NCBI GenBank assembly: GCA_043822385.1
Contig: JBDRBT010000002.1
Location: 1 to 45,173, forward strand
Length of the DNA stretch: 45,173 nt
Source: JABWCK01 sp043822385
GTDB taxonomy: Archaea > Micrarchaeota > Micrarchaeia > Norongarragalinales > Norongarragalinaceae
Direction: 5' to 3'
Notes under the pieces: model-generated
What the model was told of the DNA's origin: nothing
Database searches by the model: none
What the model saw: the letters and a program-made list of their open reading frames with translations, nothing else
Made by a program: the position numbers and the translations under genes
Shown: piece after piece, positions 1-8,259 of the stretch
Numbering within the stretch: position 1 is the first letter of the stretch
Layout: each line of letters begins with the position of its first letter

Positions 1-53
1 AACCATTCTTTAAACCACCTAAAAAATTGCCTAAAAGTCTTGAGTCATACTGG

Positions 54-62
54 TTTTTAATT
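54..62 (+). promoter_or_regulatory. TATA-like box of the geranylgeranyl reductase gene
   Basis: An AT run reading TTTTAATTT lies about 27-31 bases upstream of the ATG at 89. With archaeal spacing the transcript would start at or just before the ATG, so the gene is probably leaderless; no ribosome-binding site is visible. Inferred from position only. Confidence 0.45.
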
Positions 63-88
63 TATTCCACTACTAATTTACTTTACTA

Positions 89-1252
89 ATGTTGTACGAT
101 GTGGTTATTGTTGGTGCAGGTCCTGCTGGCGGTAGTGCTGCGGTTCACTGTGCTAAAGCAGGCTTGAAAACGCTTTTGCTAGAGGAACACAAAACTGTCG
201 GCGAACCAGTGCATTGCGGCGAGTGCTTGAGTGACTATGCTTTAGAAAACACTGGTTTTGTTATTCCTGAAAAAGTAGTTTCCAAGAGAGTTAAAGGCGT
301 TAAAGTAATTTTTCCTGATTATTACTCGCCTGTTTTTCATGAAACAGGAATGGTTTTAGAAAAACACTTGTTTGAGCAATACTTGGTTCATTTGGCTGAA
401 AACAATTCAGTTGACGTGAAGCTCAATGCTAAAGTAAACTCTATTTCTAGATTAAATAACGCGTTCGTAATAACTCACTCTAGGGGGGAAGATAAAGCCA
501 GGTTAATAATGGATGCGTCAGGAGTGCAGTCCGTATGCTCGCGTTTTTTTGGTTTAAAGCAAAGTTTTGACACGGTAGTTGGCTTGCAATGCGAATTAAC
601 TGACATTGAACACGGGGAGTTTCTTGATTTTTATTTGTGGCCTGAACTAGCTCCACACGGCTATTTGTGGGTTATTCCGAAAAGCAATAACCGGGCTAAC
701 GTGGGTTTGGTTACTAATGACAAGAATAACGCTAAAAAATATTTAGATGCTTTCTTGAAAATTAAGGGTTGGGAAGAAAAAAAACCAGTTAAAGTATTTG
801 GTGGTTTGATTCCGTCTTCAGGTCCGTTGCCCAAAACTTTTGATGACGGTTTGCTTTTAATTGGTGATGCTGCTGGCTTTACTTCACCAATGTTTGAAGG
901 GGGTACTCACTTGAGTTTGAAGTCTTCGGAAATGGCTACGCGAGTTGCTGTAGACGCTTTAAACGCAGGTAATACTAGCAAAGAATTTTTGCGTGGTTAC
1001 GAGGTTCTTTGGAAACAAGCGTTTCCAGAATACCGAAAAATTCTTTCTGGAAAAAACGCGTTGTACGGTTTTTCTTCAAAAGAATTGAGTTTTATTGGTA
1101 GAGCCCTGCCTAAAAACTTGAGTGAAATAAATATTTCGAAGAAAATAATGATTGGTGCGAAATTACTGAAAAACCCCAGCGTATTCAATAAGGGAGTAAT
1201 TAACGCGTTAATGACTTTTTCTCAGTCTCAAGCTCGCTCGTTCGGCTGGTGA
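89..1252 (+). CDS. Geranylgeranyl reductase family FAD-dependent oxidoreductase
   Basis: A 387-residue flavoprotein. The N-terminus has the dinucleotide-binding fingerprint VGAGPAGGSA (residues about 8-17) followed by an acidic residue ending the second strand. A Cys-containing PVHCGECLS segment (about 41-49) and the second FAD motif LIGDAAGF near residue 256 are typical of the archaeal geranylgeranyl reductase group. These enzymes saturate isoprenoid chains of membrane lipids or quinone-like molecules, and the length matches the family. The ATG start follows a TATA-like box at leaderless spacing. The 3' end overlaps the convergent gene at 1228 by 25 bp. The exact substrate cannot be read from sequence. 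Confidence 0.85.
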   Translation: MLYDVVIVGAGPAGGSAAVHCAKAGLKTLLLEEHKTVGEPVHCGECLSDYALENTGFVIPEKVVSKRVKGVKVIFPDYYSPVFHETGMVLEKHLFEQYLVHLAENNSVDVKLNAKVNSISRLNNAFVITHSRGEDKARLIMDASGVQSVCSRFFGLKQSFDTVVGLQCELTDIEHGEFLDFYLWPELAPHGYLWVIPKSNNRANVGLVTNDKNNAKKYLDAFLKIKGWEEKKPVKVFGGLIPSSGPLPKTFDDGLLLIGDAAGFTSPMFEGGTHLSLKSSEMATRVAVDALNAGNTSKEFLRGYEVLWKQAFPEYRKILSGKNALYGFSSKELSFIGRALPKNLSEINISKKIMIGAKLLKNPSVFNKGVINALMTFSQSQARSFGW

Positions 1253-1881
1253 AGGCTTTTCAAAACTAGTTCAATAACTCGATTTACGTGAGGTATTGCT
1301 TTCGGGTCTTCACGCAAGTTCTTTCTATCAAAATCAAGATTTAACCTTCTTTTTTCATCTTGCCTTATTAAAACAACTGCTTTTTCGGCTTTTTCGTCTT
1401 TAATAGTTAAGGCTAAACCCGGGCCAACTTGCCTTAAGCCATACGTGGTGTTAAAAGCGTGATTAAACTTTCCTATATTTTCCTTTAATTTTGCGTTATT
1501 TAAAATAATTTTTTCTTTAAAGATTATTTCTAAATCACTAGCGTGAGGAGTAGATGAATTATACGCGTAAGTAAGTTCTTTTAAAAAAGGGTGTTCAGTA
1601 AAAATAAATTTAGAAACTAAATACGCCAAACCATCTGAATCGTTTACACTTAACTTATGCTGTTCGCGGTGATCTTTAAAATCTTTATAATAAAATATTC
1701 CAGGAAGTTTTTTTTCGCTAATGAACGGTTCTACATTAAATCCCTGGTCGTTTAAGGATTCCTTAAAGCTATTCCTATTTTTATACAAGTATTTTGAAAA
1801 CTCGTTTTCTTTAGGTTTGTAAAAACTAGGTAAAGGAAGCCGGTTTCTTAATTCGCCGAGTTTTCTTATGATCTTGTTCAT
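1228..1881 (-). CDS. Conserved-looking hypothetical protein, coupled to rtcB
   Basis: A 217-residue soluble protein, Lys/Glu-rich with no signal peptide or membrane segment; I do not recognise a family. Its ATG (1879-1881) overlaps the TGA of the upstream rtcB gene (1878-1880) in the classic ATGA arrangement. It is therefore probably translated by coupling from the same mRNA and may act in RNA repair or tRNA splicing, but that is guilt by association only. The C-terminal half has a basic stretch (QDEKRRLNLDFDRKNLRED) that could bind nucleic acid. The 3' end runs 25 bp into the convergent reductase gene. Confidence 0.75.
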   Translation of the reverse strand: MNKIIRKLGELRNRLPLPSFYKPKENEFSKYLYKNRNSFKESLNDQGFNVEPFISEKKLPGIFYYKDFKDHREQHKLSVNDSDGLAYLVSKFIFTEHPFLKELTYAYNSSTPHASDLEIIFKEKIILNNAKLKENIGKFNHAFNTTYGLRQVGPGLALTIKDEKAEKAVVLIRQDEKRRLNLDFDRKNLREDPKAIPHVNRVIELVLKSLHQPNERA

Positions 1882-4823
1882 CCTTTAATCACACCGATTG
1901 GCTCTATTTTCGCTACTAAGTTAGCTAACCCCGCCCTCCTAACGCAATCCACGACTTCGTCTACTTTCTTGTACGCGCCGCCTGCTTCCTCGCTTAAAAT
2001 ACGCGGCTTAGTAGCTCGAACGTAAATCTCGTTTGCAATCATTTCTTTTTGTAGTTTATCAGAATCAAAAGAACGTATTGCTTGAGCGCGGCTCATTACT
2101 CGACCTGCTCCATGGCAGCAACTACCAAAGGTTTCTTCAGCTCCAGGTTGCCCGACTAAAACGAAAGAAGAAGTATTCATGCTACCTGGAATTAATACTG
2201 GCTGGCCAATTGATGAAAAAGCTCCAGGTAAGTCTTTCATTCCCTTCCAGTAAGCGCGCGTTGCTCCCTTGCGGTGAACGCAGACTTTTTTTCCTTTGTG
2301 TTCCTCGAATTTAGCTATGTTGTGGCAAACGTCGTACAACAAGTTTACTTGCATTGACTCCCAATCTTGTTGCATTACTTTCGCTAGAGTGTTTCGAGCA
2401 AAGAAAGTCATTATTTGCCGGTTATTGAAAGCGAAATTAACTCCGCAATTCATTGCACCCAAGTAATCCCTAGCTTCCTGCGTGTGCAAGTAAGCGCAAG
2501 CTAATTCAGGATCTTTAAGCATTATTCCATCGCGTCTTGCTGCATCAAGCATTACGCGCAAGTAATCACTGCAAATTTGGTGGCCGAAGCCGCGTGAACC
2601 GCTGTGAATCATTAAAGTAATTTGGTTCAAGTCAGTAATACCGAATTTCTTAGCGGTTTCAGAATCGTAAATCTCGGTTACTTTTTGCAATTCAAGGAAA
2701 TGGTTTCCTGAACCAAGTGAACCAAACTGGGGTGCACCGCGTTTTTTAGCCATTTCACTGACTTTACTGAAGTCAGCGTCCTTCATTCTGCCTTTTTCTT
2801 CAGTGTGTTCCTTGTCTTTCTTTGTTGCATAACCTTGTTTTATAGACCAGTCAACTCCAGACTCAACTGCTTCACGCATTTCGTTATCGCTTACTCTAAT
2901 TGTTGACTTGCTTCCTACTCCAGCAGGCACGTTCTTGAAGAAAGCGTCAACTAATTCTTTTATTTTGGGTTTAACGTCCTTCAAAAACAAGTTAGTAGTT
3001 AATAACCTGACGCCGCAATTAGAAACCACAATATTATCTGCAATAAAATTATGGTTTTCGTTTGATATGCTTATATCATAAACTAAGTCATTAAACGGAA
3101 TTTTTTCTATGTAGTCTATTTCATCTAAAGCCAAACCGTAGTCGCCAAAACCAAATTCGTCTTTATACTCTGAAAACGAAGCAAAATTAAAGGCTATTCT
3201 AGGTTTTCCTTTGAATTCAGTCCAAATTGAATGTTTTACGAATTGAACTGCAACATACTTGCTAGAAAGAGTATTATAAATTTCTCCAGCAGGAAGTCCT
3301 CGTGCATATAAATTGATTGCAGTGTTTCGTATTTTTTCTCTTTTTTCGGTTATCTTATTTTTTAGTCTTAAATAATTCGCGGCAAGACACGCATTTTTGA
3401 ATTTTTCTTTATGATATTCAAAAGAAATGTTTTCAAAAAAACGCATTAAATTTTCAGGTGTAGAAGATAATTGTATTCTATAACCACAGGTCTTCCCTTT
3501 TTTTCCAGCAACGCTATAGCCTTCAACTACCATTACGGGGCTGGTTTTAATTTCAAAGTCTTCCAGTATTTTTTTTAATTGCGTTAAGAATTCAACCGCA
3601 TTATTTTCTAGTGTTTTAAGTTTGTTCATTCCTAAAGTTGGCGCATAAAAATTGTATTTATTAAGCGTTTTAGGTGTTGACAATTCTGCTCCAAAAAAAG
3701 CAGCTAGAAACAAACGCTTTAACCAAAGAGGAGTTTTAAACAACCAATTAGGTACTAAATATTCTTGCGTGGTTTTGTTTCCAGATGGGGTTCCTAACGC
3801 TACTAATAAGGTTGCTAAAGCCGTTGAAGATATTTTAAAACTACACTCTACTCTAGAAAAGGTATAATCTTTATAATGAGTTGAAATCTGGTGTGTTCGC
3901 AATCGCTTGTAAACTTTTGAGGGCGTAAAACCTATTTTTTTAATATCTATCCTTATTTTTTCTAGGTCTTCTTCCTTTCCGTAAAACCAGATTACGCCTT
4001 TCCTCTTGTTTACAAAAGAAATAGATCCATCCCCAAAAATATAACCAATAATTTTAGTTAAGTAAGGAAGTTTATCGCTTGAAGATTTAAGGGGCAATAA
4101 TTCTCGTTTTTTAAGAATTTTTAAAACTTGAGGTAAAGCATTCCCGTTAATAGACGTTCTTTTAGCCAACATGACTTTTTGTATGTGTTCTTCATTCACT
4201 AAAATTTCTTCGCTAGGAGGAAGATATTTAACACCGCTGAATGAATACACTACTACTTGATCAGAAAGCTTCATTTCGCTAGCTTTTTTCATTCCGTCTT
4301 TACAACGCACAGGGTGATCCCCGGTTACTCTCAAACAACGGCCGGATTGCGTAGTTATTTGATAAATTTCTGAAGTTTCTAGTCTTTTCATAAAATGCAT
4401 TATTTTAGTGTTATTAAGTGATAAGCCGTTAAAGTCAACAAATTGTGCGTTGTTTTTAGTAAACCGTTCTTCAAGTTCTTTTATGCTTAAATTAACGCCG
4501 TGTTCTAACAATACTCGCGTTTCGCCGTCCGTGCAGTTGATGTCATACCCGACCGCGCCAGGGGATACTACGCCTTCTTTAGCGTCGAATGCAGCTACTC
4601 CACCGATTGGAAAGCCGTAGCCTTCGTGTCCGTCTGGCATTACGTAAAACGCGTCTTGCAGTCCAGGGAGGGTAGTGGCGTTAGCTGCTTGTTGTAGAGT
4701 GCGGTCAGTTTTTATTTTCTCAAGCATTTTTTCGTCTGCATAAAGCCTTACTGGAACCGTCATATCGCCTTCAGCAGGTATTTCGTACACTGCATCCCTT
4801 ACTTTAGTTATCTTGAAATTCAT
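1878..4823 (-). CDS. rtcB: RNA-splicing ligase RtcB, interrupted by an intein
   Basis: A 981-residue precursor. N-extein residues 1-96 and C-extein residues 603-981 together make a 475-residue RtcB, the normal length. RtcB is the GTP- and Mn2+-dependent ligase joining 2',3'-cyclic-phosphate and 5'-OH RNA ends, mainly tRNA exons. Diagnostic segments are PDGHEGYGFPIGG, GYDIN/CGVRLL, GSLGSGNHFLELQ and CCHGAGRVMSR (His accepts GMP). The intein sits directly before the Mn-binding Cys of GYDINCGVR, so the ligase should be inactive until splicing. Two intron-containing tRNA genes in this window are natural substrates. It starts with ATG, shares a 54-bp divergent promoter with the gene at 4878, and is coupled to the unknown gene at 1881. 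Confidence 0.97.
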   Translation of the reverse strand: MNFKITKVRDAVYEIPAEGDMTVPVRLYADEKMLEKIKTDRTLQQAANATTLPGLQDAFYVMPDGHEGYGFPIGGVAAFDAKEGVVSPGAVGYDINCTDGETRVLLEHGVNLSIKELEERFTKNNAQFVDFNGLSLNNTKIMHFMKRLETSEIYQITTQSGRCLRVTGDHPVRCKDGMKKASEMKLSDQVVVYSFSGVKYLPPSEEILVNEEHIQKVMLAKRTSINGNALPQVLKILKKRELLPLKSSSDKLPYLTKIIGYIFGDGSISFVNKRKGVIWFYGKEEDLEKIRIDIKKIGFTPSKVYKRLRTHQISTHYKDYTFSRVECSFKISSTALATLLVALGTPSGNKTTQEYLVPNWLFKTPLWLKRLFLAAFFGAELSTPKTLNKYNFYAPTLGMNKLKTLENNAVEFLTQLKKILEDFEIKTSPVMVVEGYSVAGKKGKTCGYRIQLSSTPENLMRFFENISFEYHKEKFKNACLAANYLRLKNKITEKREKIRNTAINLYARGLPAGEIYNTLSSKYVAVQFVKHSIWTEFKGKPRIAFNFASFSEYKDEFGFGDYGLALDEIDYIEKIPFNDLVYDISISNENHNFIADNIVVSNCGVRLLTTNLFLKDVKPKIKELVDAFFKNVPAGVGSKSTIRVSDNEMREAVESGVDWSIKQGYATKKDKEHTEEKGRMKDADFSKVSEMAKKRGAPQFGSLGSGNHFLELQKVTEIYDSETAKKFGITDLNQITLMIHSGSRGFGHQICSDYLRVMLDAARRDGIMLKDPELACAYLHTQEARDYLGAMNCGVNFAFNNRQIMTFFARNTLAKVMQQDWESMQVNLLYDVCHNIAKFEEHKGKKVCVHRKGATRAYWKGMKDLPGAFSSIGQPVLIPGSMNTSSFVLVGQPGAEETFGSCCHGAGRVMSRAQAIRSFDSDKLQKEMIANEIYVRATKPRILSEEAGGAYKKVDEVVDCVRRAGLANLVAKIEPIGVIKG
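3018..4535 (-). mobile_element. Intein with LAGLIDADG homing endonuclease inside RtcB
   Basis: Codons 97-602 (506 residues) interrupt RtcB. The first residue is Cys (CTDGETRVLLEHG, block A), block B contains VTGDHPVRCKDG, and the end is HNFIADNIVVSN, with the terminal Asn followed by Cys of the C-extein. All residues for protein splicing are thus present; the penultimate residue is Ser rather than the usual His, which is tolerated in some inteins. Two LAGLIDADG-like helices, IIGYIFGDGSI and RLFLAAFFGAEL, both keep an acidic residue, so the endonuclease may be active. Inteins at this RtcB Cys are known from other archaea. Confidence 0.93.
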
Positions 4824-4845
4824 TATGAAAAGATTATAAAGAAAA

Positions 4846-4858
4846 CGTTAAATAAAGC
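4846..4858. promoter_or_regulatory. Central TATA element shared by rtcB and the divergent small gene
   Basis: The intergenic gap 4824-4877 is only 54 bp and holds one strong AT element (GTTAAATAAAG). Its centre is about 26 bases from the ATG at 4878 and about 29 from the rtcB ATG at 4823. One near-symmetrical TATA box could thus serve two leaderless transcripts. A second AT run at 4834-4841 is too close to the rtcB start to be its TATA box. Confidence 0.5.
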
Positions 4859-4877
4859 CTTCTTTCACTATGTAATT

Positions 4878-5153
4878 ATGGAAAAAAAGCCGGTTAAAAC
4901 TTTTGGAATTTCTTTTGGCGAAGGAACTCGCGGTTGCATTGATTATTATGGTGATTCAGTAGTAATTAGTGGCGCGAAAAACATTTCTATTCAAAAAAAT
5001 TACGTTACTGGCTTAAACAAGTTGGAAGAAAAGCCGTTAAGCAAGTTTCTGGTTGAATTAGAGTATTACGATTTTGCTGGAATAAAGAATTCTAGCCAGT
5101 TTAATATTAATTCTAATGACTTTCTTGTTTTGAAAAACTTGCTTCAAGTTTAA
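4878..5153 (+). CDS. Small hypothetical protein
   Basis: A 91-residue soluble protein beginning MEKKPVKTFGISFGEGTRG; not recognised. It has alternating hydrophobic residues suggesting beta strands, and no membrane segment or cysteine pair. A TATA-like element about 26 bases upstream and the ATG with no leader support expression. It is the first gene rightward from the shared rtcB promoter and is followed after 60 bp by the Lon-type protease gene, which has its own TATA box, so it is probably monocistronic. Confidence 0.65.
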   Translation: MEKKPVKTFGISFGEGTRGCIDYYGDSVVISGAKNISIQKNYVTGLNKLEEKPLSKFLVELEYYDFAGIKNSSQFNINSNDFLVLKNLLQV

Positions 5154-5179
5154 TCAAAAAAATTCTTGAGCAAAAGAAC

Positions 5180-5193
5180 ACGTTTATTAATTT
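5180..5193 (+). promoter_or_regulatory. TATA box of the membrane Lon-type protease gene
   Basis: CGTTTATTAATTTT is centred about 26 bases upstream of the ATG at 5214. This spacing supports ATG 5214, not the in-frame TTG at 5202, as the start of a leaderless message. Confidence 0.5.
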
Positions 5194-5213
5194 TCTTTTA
5201 GTTGTTCTTGTTT

Positions 5214-7073
5214 ATGAAGAAGTTAGCCTTATTACTGTTTTTAATTCTCTTTACTGTTCAAGCTTTTGCTTTAACTAGCATGCAGGTTCCGGCTGTTGCT
5301 ACTGGTGGCGGGGGCGTAATGACTATTATTGAAGCTAAAATAGATTCAGGTAAAGGTAGTACGTACGTTGACATAGAACCTTTCATTAGTGTTGACACGC
5401 AGAATTCAGCTAAAACCGCGTTCAGGATTGCAGCTGAAAAAGCGGGAGTTAATTATTTGAAGGAAGATATTTTCTTTAAAGTAACAGCTGAATCTGAAGT
5501 TATTGACGGGCCTTCAGGTGGAGCCGCGTTCACTCTTTTAGCTTATTCAGAGTTAACCGGCGAAAAATTAAGAAGTGACTTGACTGTTACCGGCACTATA
5601 GAACCGGACGGTAGTATAGGGCGTATTGGCGGGGTTTTAGAAAAATTAAAAGCAGTTAAAGACGCTGGATTAAAGGTTTTCGTGATTCCTTTCGGGCAAT
5701 TAACTGACAGTGGGAATGACTTAACGGTTTTCGGCGAGCAATGGGGCATTCAAGTAATAGAAGCAAGGAATGTTGATGAATTGCTTTCTTACGCTTTTAC
5801 TCCAACTGGCTCTAAAATAACGGTAACTGAACGGATTGAAGAACCAATTATTTTAGAAAAAATTGAAACTACGCCTGAACAACTTCCTTTGAAAAACATT
5901 GCTGAAAAAGGAATAAATGATTTTGCTAAAATACTACGCGAATTGCGTAAAGACGGAGCTAAAACTCCAAGTGTTTTCGAGAAAGCTTTAAACGAGTCTG
6001 AATTCTTTTTGAAACAAGGTTATTTCTATACTTCAGCTAACAATATTTTCGTTAACCAACTTAATGCTGAAGCACTGCTTAATTCCAACATTACTAAAAA
6101 CGAAGTAATTAAATTAATTCAAGATTTAGAGAAAGAACTGTATTCAATGGAATTCGCGGGTTTAAACACGGGAAGCATTGAGTGGGTTTCAGCAGCAAAG
6201 CTTCGTTATTACTGGGCTGAAAACAAATTAAAATTATTGCAAGAAGACTTGGATTCTTATTCTCCCGCGCAAGCATTTGATACTTACACTGTTGCAAAGA
6301 ATTGGTTTGATGCAAGCAAGCAAATGAATGAAGAAGCCAAGAAACTAGTTGGCGAACCTCTTTCTGAAACGAATGCCAGGGGTCTTGCTTTGGATTTAAT
6401 AAAACAAGTTAATTTAACTAAAGAAAGCGGGTTACTAGATCCTGAAGAAGAAGACCATTTAAACACCGCAATTATTGCTTTCTCTAACGGCGATTATTAC
6501 GCTAGCGTGTTTGATGTTTTGTATTCGGTTTCGTTCAGGAGTGCTCGCGAAAAAATTTCAGACAATTTTGGTTATAAGCTTGAATCAATAACTAAAGACA
6601 AGGCGTTTTATGATAGCGGCGAATTGAGTGAAAGTGTTTGGGCGCAGTATTACTTTATTCATTCATTGTACCACATTGCTGAATACAACCGAACTCAAGA
6701 CTTTACTTACTTCATTAACGCGGTTAAACTACAGGAATTAAGTATGGCTTGGGATGTTGCTAAAAAAGAATTAATTCAATCTAACCCTAATGCAAGCCAA
6801 GACTTTACTATAAACACTCAAGTAATCAAAGAAAACCCAGGAATTAGTTTAGACACGATTTTCTTTGCTTTAGGCGTGAGCGCGGTAGTAATAATCGCGT
6901 TGCTTGGTTTTATTTCTATTTCTAAAAAGAAGAGCGTTCTTTCACCTACTCAAAAGCTCGAGAGGCTTGAGGAATTACTTCTCGAAAAACGAATTAGTGA
7001 ATCTACGTTCAAGAAGTTGTACGAAAAGTATTCTCCTGTAAAGAAGAGTAAACCTCGCCTAAAACGTAAATAG
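5214..7073 (+). CDS. Membrane-anchored archaeal Lon-type (S16-like) serine protease without AAA+ domain
   Basis: A 619-residue protein. Residues 1-20 form a signal peptide. Residues about 25-200 are a Lon-type proteolytic domain with catalytic Ser101 in DGPSGGAAF and Lys144 in GGVLEKLKA, 43 residues apart as in Lon. A long helical region follows, then one membrane helix near residues 552-572 and a basic cytoplasmic tail ending KPRLKRK. The protease domain therefore faces outside the cell and has no ATPase, as in the archaeal-only group of predicted exported Lon-like proteases (COG1750 type). It probably degrades envelope or secreted proteins. The 3' end overlaps convergent folC by 65 bp. Confidence 0.85.
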   Translation: MKKLALLLFLILFTVQAFALTSMQVPAVATGGGGVMTIIEAKIDSGKGSTYVDIEPFISVDTQNSAKTAFRIAAEKAGVNYLKEDIFFKVTAESEVIDGPSGGAAFTLLAYSELTGEKLRSDLTVTGTIEPDGSIGRIGGVLEKLKAVKDAGLKVFVIPFGQLTDSGNDLTVFGEQWGIQVIEARNVDELLSYAFTPTGSKITVTERIEEPIILEKIETTPEQLPLKNIAEKGINDFAKILRELRKDGAKTPSVFEKALNESEFFLKQGYFYTSANNIFVNQLNAEALLNSNITKNEVIKLIQDLEKELYSMEFAGLNTGSIEWVSAAKLRYYWAENKLKLLQEDLDSYSPAQAFDTYTVAKNWFDASKQMNEEAKKLVGEPLSETNARGLALDLIKQVNLTKESGLLDPEEEDHLNTAIIAFSNGDYYASVFDVLYSVSFRSAREKISDNFGYKLESITKDKAFYDSGELSESVWAQYYFIHSLYHIAEYNRTQDFTYFINAVKLQELSMAWDVAKKELIQSNPNASQDFTINTQVIKENPGISLDTIFFALGVSAVVIIALLGFISISKKKSVLSPTQKLERLEELLLEKRISESTFKKLYEKYSPVKKSKPRLKRK

Positions 7074-8259
7074 ACCCGGCAACAAGAATTAAATCATTTT
7101 CTTTCGCTTCTTTTTTCGCTAATTGTAAAGCATCAACAACGTTTTCAACTGGAGTCGCGTTTTCGAATAACGCTGCTAACGTAATTTCGTTTTCAGAACG
7201 TTCTAACTTGCATTTCGTAGTAAAAACTTTCCTTAAACGCATTTTTTTTAATTCACTAATCATTTCTAAATAATTTTTGTCTTTCATTACTCCGAAAACT
7301 AGTAAAACGTTTTTTGAAGGCCAGATTCTTGAAACGCTTTCCACTAGAACGCGGGTTCCAGCTGGATTGTGCGCAGCATCAAAAACAATTAAGGGGTTGT
7401 GCGAAATAACCTCTAATCTACCTGGCCAAAAAGTTGTTTCTATTCCTTCTTTAATTGATTTTTCTTGAACGTTTAATTTTTTAGCAGCGCGAATAGCAAT
7501 GCAAGCGTTTTTTGCTTGGTGAGCGCCTAAGAGTGAACACGTGTACGTTTCGTTTTCGAAAATAAACTCAGTGTTAAACTCGCTTGTTTTCACGTTTTCA
7601 GGTTCACTAATAATTACTACTTCACTGTTTTTTTCTTTAGTTTTGTTTTTAATTACTTCAAGCGCTTCTCCACTGCATCCCGTAACCACTGGCACGCCGG
7701 TTTTTATTATGCCTGCTTTTTCTCCAGCTATTTCTTTTATCGTTGAACCAAGCATTTGCGTGTGTTCTAATGAAATGTTGGTTATTACCGAAAGAATTGG
7801 TTGAAGAACATTAGTCGAGTCAAGCCTGCCGCCTAGACCGACTTCTATTACTGCGTAATCTACTTTCTCGTTAATGAAGTGTTTTACTGCAATTAACGTC
7901 ATTACTTCAAAAAAAGAAGGAGCGTCCTTCATTTGTTTTATTGCGGGTAGAACTTCATTGAAGAGTAAAACGAAGGATTCCTCACTTATTTGCTTTCGGT
8001 TTACTTGAATTCTTTCTAATTGGCTTACTAAAGCAGGGCTAGTGTCTAAACCAACTTTAAATCCTTGAGCGCGTAGAATCGAGTCAAGAAAACTTGATAC
8101 GCTGCCTTTACCGTTTGTTCCAGCAACGTGAATTACTTTCAACTCATTCATCGGCGTATTTGCGAGTTCAAATAATTCTTTAGTTCGCTCTAAATACCAT
8201 TCAGTGCTTTTCGGGAGGGATTCCAAGTAAGTAATTGTTTTTTCGTATTCTGATTGCAA
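7009..8259 (-). CDS. folC: Folylpolyglutamate synthase / dihydrofolate synthase family ligase
   Basis: A 416-residue Mur-ligase-type enzyme that adds glutamate to folates with ATP. The P-loop VAGTNGKGSVSSF is near residues 44-56, followed by EVGLGGRLDSTN, the EHTQMLGSTIKEIAGEKAGI block and the C-terminal FDAAHNPAGTRVL. The start is unusual: the reading frame opens at a TTG (8257-8259) directly after the TAA of thyX (8260-8262), in the same frame. The next ATG is 36 residues in and would remove conserved N-terminal sequence (YEKTITYLESL), so TTG is preferred. It is cotranscribed with thyX, giving a folate/dTMP operon. Confidence 0.92.
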   Translation of the reverse strand: MQSEYEKTITYLESLPKSTEWYLERTKELFELANTPMNELKVIHVAGTNGKGSVSSFLDSILRAQGFKVGLDTSPALVSQLERIQVNRKQISEESFVLLFNEVLPAIKQMKDAPSFFEVMTLIAVKHFINEKVDYAVIEVGLGGRLDSTNVLQPILSVITNISLEHTQMLGSTIKEIAGEKAGIIKTGVPVVTGCSGEALEVIKNKTKEKNSEVVIISEPENVKTSEFNTEFIFENETYTCSLLGAHQAKNACIAIRAAKKLNVQEKSIKEGIETTFWPGRLEVISHNPLIVFDAAHNPAGTRVLVESVSRIWPSKNVLLVFGVMKDKNYLEMISELKKMRLRKVFTTKCKLERSENEITLAALFENATPVENVVDALQLAKKEAKENDLILVAGSIYVLGEVYSSLQENTFRTTS

